From contig CAZADS010000088.1 of assembly GCA_964483985.1 (NCBI GenBank), positions 47,059-111,058 of the forward strand: a DNA stretch of 64,000 nucleotides, written 5' to 3'. A program made the position numbers and the translations under genes. The stretch is from CAZADS01 sp964483985 (GTDB taxonomy: Bacteria > Pseudomonadota > Alphaproteobacteria > Thalassobaculales > Thalassobaculaceae). The notes under the pieces were generated by a model that worked only from the letters and a program-made list of their open reading frames with translations, was not told the origin of the DNA and searched no databases. This document shows, piece after piece, positions 56,658 to 64,000 of the stretch (its first letter is position 1; each line of letters begins with the position of its first letter).

Positions 56658-57335
56658 TTGATTGCTGATCTATCAACTCACCATGTCGCAATAACAACAG
56701 GTTTTACGGGAGCAGAAGTTTTACTCTTCGGATCTATTGACGGCTCCGGCGACATAATCGTCACGGTCACTGGCCCGTTAGAAACAGTCGTAGTTCGACA
56801 GAAAGAGCGCTTCGCAGGCGTATGGGCTAATTCACAAAATGTTATTTTTAAAGACGTGCCGAATTTTTACGCGATAGCGTCAACTCAATCTCTTTTAAAG
56901 ATTACCACAATGGACATACTAAAGCGCCTCCAGATTGGGCCAGATTACCTTGAATTTAAAGTATCGAATAATTCTCAAGACACTTCCACGGATGACTTGC
57001 GCCGATTTAGTGATGCCCTCAAACGCAATAAAAAGAAGGAAAACTTATACACTAAATCATCAAAACCGGTATTTTTTGTTAAAGAAAAACTATTCCGCAC
57101 CAAAATTTATTTGCCTGCAAACATGGCAACAGGTGATTATAGGGCTAACGTGTATCTTTTCCAAAATGGAAAACTGTTAAAAAGAGTCAGCACTCCTATG
57201 TTAGTAGAAAAGGTGGGCTTTGGCGCAGATGTTTATCACTTCGCTCATCAAAAATCGGCCCTATATGGAATCGCAGCAATTATAATAGCAATCTCAGCGG
57301 GTTGGCTTGCCGCTGTATTATTTCGTAAAGCGTAA
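56658..57335 (+). CDS. TIGR02186-family membrane-anchored protein
   Basis: A 225-residue open frame (TTG start) of the TIGR02186 type, which in alphaproteobacteria is typically found beside TauE/SafE genes. It is mostly a beta-rich domain that should lie in the periplasm (VAITTGFTGAEVLLFGSIDG, TVTGPLETVVVRQKERFAGVW) with a C-terminal transmembrane helix (LYGIAAIIIAISAGWLAAVLF). The native N-terminal signal peptide is immediately upstream but contains an in-frame TGA (separate entry), so as it stands the protein would lack its export signal. Family is known; function is not. Confidence 0.8.
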   Translation: MIADLSTHHVAITTGFTGAEVLLFGSIDGSGDIIVTVTGPLETVVVRQKERFAGVWANSQNVIFKDVPNFYAIASTQSLLKITTMDILKRLQIGPDYLEFKVSNNSQDTSTDDLRRFSDALKRNKKKENLYTKSSKPVFFVKEKLFRTKIYLPANMATGDYRANVYLFQNGKLLKRVSTPMLVEKVGFGADVYHFAHQKSALYGIAAIIIAISAGWLAAVLFRKA

Positions 57336-57347
57336 GAGTGAGATCAA

Positions 57348-57857
57348 ATGTCGGATACTAATCAAAAAAGTTTAGATCATCCGCCTGATCACATAAATCA
57401 CCGAGTTTTTCTCGTGGTAGTAGACGAATCTCAAGAAATGCGCGTCGCTTTGCGCTTTGCTTGCATGAGAGCGAAACATACTGGCGGACGGGTCGCATTA
57501 TTTCGTGATATTGAACCGGCAGACTTCCATCATTGGGCAGGTGTTGGTGAACTCATGGAAGCTGAGGCTCGGGAATCCGCCGAAGAACGTCTACATGAAC
57601 TTGCCCAAGAAGTCGTCGAAATATCAGGCCTTATCCCAGCTCTCTATGTCCGAATCGGTCCAATAGTCCAAGAATTAATTACACTTATAAATGAAGAACC
57701 CAGCATTTCAATTTTAGTACTTGCGGCCCGCGCCGGGAATGAAGGACCAGGTCCATTAGTGAGCTACCTTGCAGAAAAAGGATCTAATAATTTCCGAATT
57801 CCTATTACCATCGTCCCAGGAAACCTGACCAAAGAACAGATTGATGCTCTAACTTGA
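57348..57857 (+). CDS. Universal stress protein (UspA) family
   Basis: A 169-residue single-domain USP: RVFLVVVDESQEMRVALRFA with an ATP-site-like Asp, and near the C-terminus LVLAARAGNEGPGPLVSYLAEKG followed by FRIPITIVPG. The GxxGx9G nucleotide motif is only partly matched. USPs respond to stress; the role in this sulfur cluster is not known. It begins 13 bases after the TIGR02186 gene, so the run from TauE through USP is probably one operon. Confidence 0.85.
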   Translation: MSDTNQKSLDHPPDHINHRVFLVVVDESQEMRVALRFACMRAKHTGGRVALFRDIEPADFHHWAGVGELMEAEARESAEERLHELAQEVVEISGLIPALYVRIGPIVQELITLINEEPSISILVLAARAGNEGPGPLVSYLAEKGSNNFRIPITIVPGNLTKEQIDALT

Positions 57858-58237
57858 TGACATACTACTTTTGAAAAATAAATAAAAGCTGGCTTGACTG
57901 AGTCTTTACTATTGAAAACCTAAAACCTATGAGACGGGTCATGCTTGGCAGTCTCACGACATGGTGCTCTAGAATAATCGATCAGTTCTTCAACGAGCAA
58001 CTTCTTATTAAGAGCAAACAGAAAAACGATATATAGTTAAAACTACATTCGCAGGGAATGCAACTTCCGAATGCACCAATGCCAATAGACTATAAATATA
58101 CTATGGTATCTTGGTAGAAATTGTATTTTTCGTATATTTTAATTACCGCTATTTTATGTAAAAGACGTATTGACGGCACCGTGAAAAGCGAGCGACAGTG
58201 AGCAATAAATATCTGCAACCGATCCTTCGGAAAATTC
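57858..58237. promoter_or_regulatory. 380-base intergenic region upstream of soeABC with an inverted repeat
   Basis: No gene is visible. A 6-base inverted repeat TGAGAC (57930-57935) and GTCTCA (57951-57956) with a 15-base spacer could be an operator or hairpin. It lies about 30 bases after TTGACT (57894-57899), a good -35 match, but the -10 at N17 (AACCTA) is weak. TCGGA precedes the soeA ATG. Regulation is inference. Confidence 0.35.
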
Positions 58238-61114
58238 ATGGACTTTAACCCGTTCAAAGCAAAGACTGAAATTGTGGACACTTCGCCAAAAGTGGCTGAC
58301 AATATCAAATTTACAACCTGTTACATGTGTGCCTGCAGGTGTGGCATCAAAGTATATCTTAAGGATGGAGCGATTCGATATATCGAAGGGAATCGAAATC
58401 ATCCTGTCAACCGCGGCGTACTTTGTGCAAAAGGTTCTGCTGGTATTATGCATCACTATTCACCCGCGCGGTTAACAAAACCGCTGAAAAGAATTGGGGA
58501 TAGGGGGTCAGGTGATTTTGAGGAGATCGAATGGGCTGAAGCCCTAGATCTTGCCACAACTTGGCTAGCTGATATTCGAAAAACCGATCCACGTAAACTG
58601 GCTTTTTTTACTGGGCGAGATCAAAGCCAAGGTCTCACAGGCTTTTGGGCGAGCCAATTTGGAACGCCAAATCATGCGGCTCACGGCGGGTTTTGCTCAG
58701 TAAACATGGCTACAGCTGGACTCTACACCATAGGCGGTTCGTTTTGGGAATTTGGTGAACCAGACTGGGAACACACTAAATATTTTATGATGTTCGGTGT
58801 TGCTGAAGACCACGACTCTAACCCTATTAAAATGGGCTTAGGGAAATTAAAAACCCGCGGAGTCAAATTTGTCTCCGTCAATCCAATTCAAACAGGATAT
58901 TCAGCAATTGCAGACGAGTGGGTTTCTATCAGGCCCGGCACCGATGGCCTTTTTGTGTTAGCTCTTGTTCACGAGTTACTGAAGGCCAATCAGATCGATT
59001 TAGATTATCTCGTCCGTTATACAAACGCACCATGGTTGGTAATCCAAGATGAGGGAGCTAACGATCACGGGCTTTTTGCGCGGGACGACGAGGGACGTAA
59101 CCTAGCTTGGAATAAAACTGTGGACAAGATTGCACCAGCTTTAGCCACAGACATCACCCCAGCCTTGGTTGGGGAGTTCAAATTACCCGATGGACGCAAA
59201 GCTGTACCGGTTTTTCAGCTTCTTGCTGACCGTTATTTAGATGAAAAATATAGCCCAGAGAGAGTGGCTGAATCCTGCGGCTTAAAAGCAGAAACAATCC
59301 GTCGGTTAGCGACGGAGTTAGCACATTATGCCTTTCAGGAAACTGTCGAATTAGAAGTACAGTGGACTGACTGGGCCGGCCGAAAACATGACAAAATGGT
59401 TGGGCGCCCCGTAGCTATGCACGCCATGCGAGGCATTTCCGCTCACTCCAATGGCTTTCATACTTGCCGAGCTATACATATACTACAAATTTTACTCGGC
59501 AGCATTGATGTCCCTGGGGGATTTCGATATAAACCGCCCTTTCCTAAACCAGCCCCACCCCCGCTTAAGCCCGCTGGGAAAGCTGACCAAGTAAAACCTC
59601 TCCACCCGATGCCTGGCCCTCCGTTAGGTTTCACAACTGGGCCAAATGACTTATTAGTCGGAAACGATGGCACTGCTGAGCGGATTGATAAAGGTTTTTC
59701 ATGGGAAGCCCCGATGTCTGCCCATGGACTAATGCATCTTGTAATTAAAAACGCCTGGGCTGCAGACCCGTACCCAATAGATACACTATTTATGTATATG
59801 GCGAATATGAGCTGGAATTCATCAATGAATACTCCAGAAACCATAAAAATGTTGACCGACAAAGATAATGAAACAGGAAGTTATAGAATCCCAAAAATTA
59901 TATATTCCGATGCTTTTTTCTCTGAGATGGTTCCTTATGCCGACTTAATTTTACCCGACACAACCTATTTAGAACGCTGGGACTGCATATCACTTCTTGA
60001 TCGCCCAATTTGCGATGCTAACGGCGTGGCAGATTCGATTCGTCAACCTGTCATTCAGCCTGATCGAGATGTCAGACCGTTTCAAGATGTATTGATTGAC
60101 CTAGGGGCTAGACTTAGTCTACCGGCCTTCTTAGATGAAACAGGGAAAATAAAATACCCAGGCGGTTATTCAGATTATATAGTAAACCATCAACGTGCTG
60201 AAGGAATAGGCCCTCTAGCTGGATTTAGAGGTGAAGACGGAAAACAAGCAGGAAAAGGAGCGGTTAATCCCAATCAACTCCAAAGATATATCGAAAATGA
60301 GTGCTTTTGGAGATATGAATTTAACCCTGAAGAACGGTATTTCAAACACTCTAATAAAGCTTACTTAGAAAAAGCTGTAGAATTGGGGCTTATCGGCAGT
60401 TCTGACCAAATTATTTTGCAGCTTTATGTGGAGTCATTGCAAAAATTTCGACTTGCTGCGGAAGGTCACGGAGAGATACAGCCCCCAGAAGAGCACCGTG
60501 CAAGAATCAAATCCTATTTTGATCCATTACCCATTTTTTACAGACCGTTTGAAGAAACCGCCGTAAGTAACGAGTCTTTTCCGATGCATGCCCTCACTCA
60601 GAGGCCAATGGCCATGTACCATTCTTGGGGATCGCAGAATGCTTGGCTCCGCCAAATACATGGATACAACCACCTCTACATGAACAGGGAAAGAGCCGAA
60701 ACTCTTGGTATTACCGATGACGATTGGGTCCGCGTTACTTCTCATCATGGAAGTATAAACGCGCAAGTTCGGCTAATGGACGGTGTAAATGCTGATACAG
60801 TTTGGACTTGGAATGCCATCGGTAAGCGGCGGGGAGCATGGAATTTAGCGAAAGATGCTCCCGAGGCTACCAAAGGTTTCCTCTTAAATCATATAATTTC
60901 GGAGTTGCTTCCGAAACCAGAAGAAGGATTTCGATACGCAAATACGGATCCAGTAACCGGCCAAGCAGCCTGGTTTGATTTAAGAGTGAGAATTGAAAAG
61001 ATAGAGGATTCACAGAGCGGCAATATGTCTGCTCCTCAATTTGATATTTTAACACCAGTATCAACCACACCTAGAGGAAATTCGACACTCCGATACGGCG
61101 AGAAAGGGAAATAG
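58238..61114 (+). CDS. soeA: Molybdopterin oxidoreductase, SoeA-type sulfite dehydrogenase catalytic subunit
   Basis: A 958-residue bis-MGD molybdoenzyme of the DMSO-reductase superfamily. An N-terminal [4Fe-4S] site is TTCYMCACRCGIKVYL with the fourth Cys in GVLCAKGSAG; GGFCSVNMATAGLYTIGG near residue 155 may carry the Mo-coordinating Cys. There is no twin-arginine signal, so the enzyme is cytoplasmic, which fits SoeA of purple sulfur bacteria, part of SoeABC that oxidises sulfite to sulfate and feeds the quinone pool. Length, lack of a Tat signal, companion B and C subunits, and the nearby TauE/rhodanese genes support this over formate or thiosulfate enzymes; sulfite as substrate is inferred. 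Confidence 0.85.
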   Translation: MDFNPFKAKTEIVDTSPKVADNIKFTTCYMCACRCGIKVYLKDGAIRYIEGNRNHPVNRGVLCAKGSAGIMHHYSPARLTKPLKRIGDRGSGDFEEIEWAEALDLATTWLADIRKTDPRKLAFFTGRDQSQGLTGFWASQFGTPNHAAHGGFCSVNMATAGLYTIGGSFWEFGEPDWEHTKYFMMFGVAEDHDSNPIKMGLGKLKTRGVKFVSVNPIQTGYSAIADEWVSIRPGTDGLFVLALVHELLKANQIDLDYLVRYTNAPWLVIQDEGANDHGLFARDDEGRNLAWNKTVDKIAPALATDITPALVGEFKLPDGRKAVPVFQLLADRYLDEKYSPERVAESCGLKAETIRRLATELAHYAFQETVELEVQWTDWAGRKHDKMVGRPVAMHAMRGISAHSNGFHTCRAIHILQILLGSIDVPGGFRYKPPFPKPAPPPLKPAGKADQVKPLHPMPGPPLGFTTGPNDLLVGNDGTAERIDKGFSWEAPMSAHGLMHLVIKNAWAADPYPIDTLFMYMANMSWNSSMNTPETIKMLTDKDNETGSYRIPKIIYSDAFFSEMVPYADLILPDTTYLERWDCISLLDRPICDANGVADSIRQPVIQPDRDVRPFQDVLIDLGARLSLPAFLDETGKIKYPGGYSDYIVNHQRAEGIGPLAGFRGEDGKQAGKGAVNPNQLQRYIENECFWRYEFNPEERYFKHSNKAYLEKAVELGLIGSSDQIILQLYVESLQKFRLAAEGHGEIQPPEEHRARIKSYFDPLPIFYRPFEETAVSNESFPMHALTQRPMAMYHSWGSQNAWLRQIHGYNHLYMNRERAETLGITDDDWVRVTSHHGSINAQVRLMDGVNADTVWTWNAIGKRRGAWNLAKDAPEATKGFLLNHIISELLPKPEEGFRYANTDPVTGQAAWFDLRVRIEKIEDSQSGNMSAPQFDILTPVSTTPRGNSTLRYGEKGK

Positions 61115-61116
61115 TC

Positions 61117-61914
61117 ATGACTGGTCTTTCCTCAAGCCCAAACACAAAAAAGCTTGGCCTTGTAATTGATCTCGATATCTGTGTCGGTTGTCACGCCTGC
61201 GCCGTTAACTGCAAAGAATGGAATTCTGGCGGACACTCTGCTCCAATGACTGACTGGAATGCCTATTCGGACGAAACGAGCGACGACAGCAGCGACAAAG
61301 GCGCATGGGGAGTTTGGTTCAACCGAATCCACACATTTGAAATTAGCGGCAAATCGGACAGCCAAACTGTTTATTTTCCAAGATCATGCCTACATTGTGA
61401 AGAAGCCGACTGCGTTACAGTATGCCCCACAGGCGCGTCTTATAAAAGAGAAGAAGACGGGATAGTACTAGTCAATTCAGAGACCTGTATTGGATGCAAA
61501 CTTTGCTCCTGGGCCTGCCCTTACGGTGCACGGGAATACGATCACGCTGATGGGGTAATGAAGAAATGCACTCTATGTATCGATAAAATATACAATGAAC
61601 AATTAGAGGAGGTCGACCGCGTTCCAGCCTGTGTTTCAACCTGCCCTACAAGCGCTCGTCATTTTGGTGATCTTGGCGATCCAACATCCGATGTCTCGCT
61701 TTTAGTAAAAGAACGTCAAGGATATGACTTAATGCCGGAATTAGGCTATAAACCCACTAACAAATATTTACCCCCACGGCCACGGTCTAATCATAGTGGG
61801 ACTATAGACAAGCCTGCGCAGTTATTGCCCGGAAACGGAAACAACTCATCTGATGAGTCTCAAAAGGTTTCCAATTCGTTACTTGCGTGGATCGACACTA
61901 TGCTATCTCGTTAA
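61117..61914 (+). CDS. soeB: Iron-sulfur subunit, SoeB-type
   Basis: A 265-residue ferredoxin-like electron-transfer subunit with four cysteine clusters: DICVGCHACAVNCKEWN, CLHCEEADCVTVCPTGAS, CIGCKLCSWACPYGAREY and CTLCIDKI...CVSTCPTSARH, enough for four [4Fe-4S] centres. It carries electrons from SoeA to the membrane subunit. It starts two bases after the soeA stop, and ends twelve bases before the next start. The C-terminus is a hydrophilic tail of about 60 residues. Confidence 0.92.
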   Translation: MTGLSSSPNTKKLGLVIDLDICVGCHACAVNCKEWNSGGHSAPMTDWNAYSDETSDDSSDKGAWGVWFNRIHTFEISGKSDSQTVYFPRSCLHCEEADCVTVCPTGASYKREEDGIVLVNSETCIGCKLCSWACPYGAREYDHADGVMKKCTLCIDKIYNEQLEEVDRVPACVSTCPTSARHFGDLGDPTSDVSLLVKERQGYDLMPELGYKPTNKYLPPRPRSNHSGTIDKPAQLLPGNGNNSSDESQKVSNSLLAWIDTMLSR

Positions 61915-61926
61915 AGAAGGAATATC

Positions 61927-62880
61927 ATGAATCCGGCTTTTTCTGTAATCATTTTCACCGCTCTATCTGGGGCCGGATACGGGCTACTTACGTTGCTTGC
62001 GATTTTCTCCGCGGCTGAATTTCTACCCAAAAACAGTACAGTAGGCCTTTATGGGATTGGAATTTCCCTATTATTAGTTACTGTTGGACTTTTATCCTCA
62101 TTGGCCCATCTAGGACATCCAGAACGCGCTTGGCGAGCATTAACGCAATGGCGATCATCATGGTTGTCCCGAGAAGGAGTGTTTGCAGTATTAACCTATA
62201 TTCCGACTATGTTTTTTTTTATTGGCTGGGGTTTCTCTAATTATTTTGATATAGCTTGGAAAAATTGGGGTATTCTTGCCGCATTATTAGCAATGATTAC
62301 CGTATTCTGTACTGGTAAAATTTATTCATCCCTTAAAACTATTCGGCAATGGAATAATTTTTACGTAGTGCCAGGTTATTTGTTAATTGGATTACTTGGC
62401 GGATCTATTCTTCTTTCTTTTATAACCGCGATTTTTGGCTTGTTTACGAAAGAATTTGGGTGGACTGCATTATTGCTCTCAGTGATAGTCGGCATGCTTA
62501 AGATAAATTATTGGCGATTAATAGATACACAAAAGTCACTATCAACTACGCATAGCGCTACCGGTCTAGCTGACGATAAAAAAAAAATCCGCATGTTAGA
62601 TGCCCCAACAACGTCTGAAAATTATATCACGCGTGAAATGGCATTTTCTATAGCTCGTAAACATAGAACAAAACTTCGCCACATTGCCTTGGTAACGCTT
62701 TTTATCATCCCCGCCACATCAGCCCTAGCGATGACACTGATTCACTCAGCATTTGGAATAATTATATTATCTCTAATAGGAGTTATGGCGGGAGGAATTG
62801 GCACAATCGTTGAAAGATGGCTGTTTTTTGCCGAAGCAAAACATGTTGTCACTTTATACTATGGAAACCAATCTGTTTGA
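61927..62880 (+). CDS. soeC: Membrane anchor subunit, SoeC (DmsC-like)
   Basis: A 317-residue integral membrane protein of the DmsC-type anchor family with about eight transmembrane helices, for example NPAFSVIIFTALSGAGYGLL at the start and LLVTVGLLSSLAHLGHPERA with the conserved HLGHP. It transfers electrons to quinone. AGAAGGAA precedes the ATG. Third gene of the soeABC operon; the stop TGA is 106 bases from the convergent dehydratase gene. Confidence 0.9.
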   Translation: MNPAFSVIIFTALSGAGYGLLTLLAIFSAAEFLPKNSTVGLYGIGISLLLVTVGLLSSLAHLGHPERAWRALTQWRSSWLSREGVFAVLTYIPTMFFFIGWGFSNYFDIAWKNWGILAALLAMITVFCTGKIYSSLKTIRQWNNFYVVPGYLLIGLLGGSILLSFITAIFGLFTKEFGWTALLLSVIVGMLKINYWRLIDTQKSLSTTHSATGLADDKKKIRMLDAPTTSENYITREMAFSIARKHRTKLRHIALVTLFIIPATSALAMTLIHSAFGIIILSLIGVMAGGIGTIVERWLFFAEAKHVVTLYYGNQSV

Positions 62881-62986
62881 TTCAGCCTTTTTTAGGAACT
62901 CGTATATTATCGAAAACTAAATGCAGATATATTATAACGATAGAGCCAATTTTGTTTTTACGGAAACATAATAATCTAAACTGTCG

Positions 62987-64000
62987 TTAGTTAGTTTCAC
63001 CCACAACTTTCATAATATCCGGTATCTTTAACCAACGGGCGTTGGTATCGCTAGCATATCGGAAGTCAGGATCAACAAGTGTGGCGCCAATTTTTTTATA
63101 TTCCAAATTTAGAGATTCAAAAAAGAACGGATTTAAAATCGCATATCTATCCAACAATTCCACAGTGGAACGAGCATCCTCCTCTGAAATCATCACCTCA
63201 TGCAATTTTTCACCCGCTCTTATTCCGACTATCCGGTGAGGCAAATTGGGCGCTATGCTTTTAGCAATATCTGTGACTTTCATAGAAGCAATTTTTGGAA
63301 CAAAAATTTCTCCCCCTTGCATAATCTCCATACACGAAAGTACAAATGCTACCCCTTGATCAAGGGTTATCCAAAACCTCGTCATCCGTCGATCAGTAAT
63401 AGGCAAATCTGGTGCTCCATCCTCCACTAATTTTTTAAAAAAAGGAACAACACTGCCTCTAGATCCTATTACATTTCCGTAGCGAACAACCGAAAACAAA
63501 CAACCCCCGGATCCAGATAAATTATTCGCCGCAACGAAAATTTTATCCGAAGCAAGTTTTGTTGCCCCATACAGATTTATTGGATTGGATGCTTTATCCG
63601 TAGACAAAGCTATTACCTTTTTAACGCCGGTCCGAATTGCAGATAGAACAATATTTTCTGCGCCATTGACGTTGGTCTTCACACATTCAAAAGGATTATA
63701 TTCTGCTGTTGGAACATGTTTCAGTGCCGCCGCATGAACCACATAATCGACCCCTCGCATCGCAAGTTCAAGACGCTCGGGATCTCTAACATCGCCTATA
63801 AAGTACCGAATCGGAAGACCGGGACCAGACGGAAATTCCTGTGCCATTTCGTATTGCTTAAGTTCATCCCTTGAAAAAACGATACACCGTTTCACATCAT
63901 GTTTTGCAAGTATCGACCTTATAAAGGCTCGGCCAAACGAACCGGTTCCGCCCGTTACTAAAACAGTTTTTTCGTCTAGATTAATTTGATTTTTATAAAA
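62987..64000 (-). CDS. UDP-N-acetylglucosamine 4,6-dehydratase-like protein (PseB/FlmA), partial
   Basis: An extended SDR of the FlaA1/PseB group: at least 338 residues to the window edge, where the 5' end is cut off. The NAD fold TGGTGSFGRAFIRS lies beyond the GTG at 63895 that could be mistaken for a start; ALSTDKASNPINLYGATKLASDK holds the YxxxK catalytic pair. PseB makes the first intermediate of pseudaminic acid for flagellin or surface glycans. It fits with the glycosyltransferases about 10 kb away, but these are not adjacent. N-terminal residues are missing from the window. Confidence 0.88.
   Translation of the reverse strand, partial: FYKNQINLDEKTVLVTGGTGSFGRAFIRSILAKHDVKRCIVFSRDELKQYEMAQEFPSGPGLPIRYFIGDVRDPERLELAMRGVDYVVHAAALKHVPTAEYNPFECVKTNVNGAENIVLSAIRTGVKKVIALSTDKASNPINLYGATKLASDKIFVAANNLSGSGGCLFSVVRYGNVIGSRGSVVPFFKKLVEDGAPDLPITDRRMTRFWITLDQGVAFVLSCMEIMQGGEIFVPKIASMKVTDIAKSIAPNLPHRIVGIRAGEKLHEVMISEEDARSTVELLDRYAILNPFFFESLNLEYKKIGATLVDPDFRYASDTNARWLKIPDIMKVVGETN

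Overview
The window looks like chromosomal DNA of a low-GC alphaproteobacterium, probably a free-living (perhaps marine) heterotroph related to Rhodospirillales; that placement is inference. Evidence: the gene order purC-purS-purQ-purL-bolA-grxD, the block amiC-mrcA-prfB divergent from rne, the alphaproteobacterial regulator TrcR (DUF1013) beside a DUF1192 gene, a glutamine-dependent NAD synthase, and an RNase E with an acidic insertion in its S1 domain. No rRNA, convincing tRNA, CRISPR array, prophage, integrase or insertion sequence was found.

Layout. 1-4.5 kb: ferredoxin-NADP reductase (cut by the window edge), purH, an EamA permease and a YgfZ-type folate protein, all on the minus strand. 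4.8-12.1 kb: a TANGO2/NRDE protein, then purC, purS, purQ, purL, bolA-like and grxD, interrupted by an opposite-strand fusion of a TIM-barrel domain with a methylglyoxal synthase domain. 12.2-17.8 kb: rpsD, a TerC membrane protein, trmJ, cysS and nadE. 18.1-24.1 kb: a probable aromatic catabolism cluster (DUF1330, chromene-carboxylate-isomerase-like DsbA protein, MhpA-like FAD hydroxylase, cupin, MFS carrier, LigE-like glutathione transferase, carboxymuconolactone decarboxylase family). 24.1-25.2 kb: wreckage of an EmrA/HlyD-EmrB efflux pair. 25.4-29.5 kb: DUF1192, TrcR, a GlxA-type regulator and propionyl-CoA synthetase. 29.7-41.5 kb: prfB with its programmed +1 frameshift, PBP1A, AmiC, rne with a roughly 600-base leader, an aminotransferase, a BepA-like M48 protease and a DsbA-like protein.

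41.5-51 kb is accessory metabolism: a zeta-class GST, two Fe(II)/2-oxoglutarate dioxygenases flanking an unknown protein, an enolase-superfamily enzyme, an acyl-CoA ligase, a DUF3445 haem N-demethylase-like protein, a Sel1-repeat protein, a small lipoprotein and an omega-transaminase. 51-54.2 kb holds three glycosyltransferases for envelope polysaccharide. 54.3-62.9 kb looks like a sulfur module: an orphan sulfonate/nitrate-type ABC ATPase, a rhodanese, a TauE/SafE permease, a TIGR02186-like membrane protein whose signal peptide is broken by a TGA, a universal stress protein and a complete SoeABC-type sulfite dehydrogenase. The window ends inside a PseB/FlmA-like nucleotide-sugar dehydratase.

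The observations most worth following are the TIM-barrel/methylglyoxal synthase fusion inside the purine cluster, the nonsense codon in the TIGR02186 signal peptide within the sulfite module, the decayed efflux operon, and the prfB frameshift, which simple gene calling truncates.
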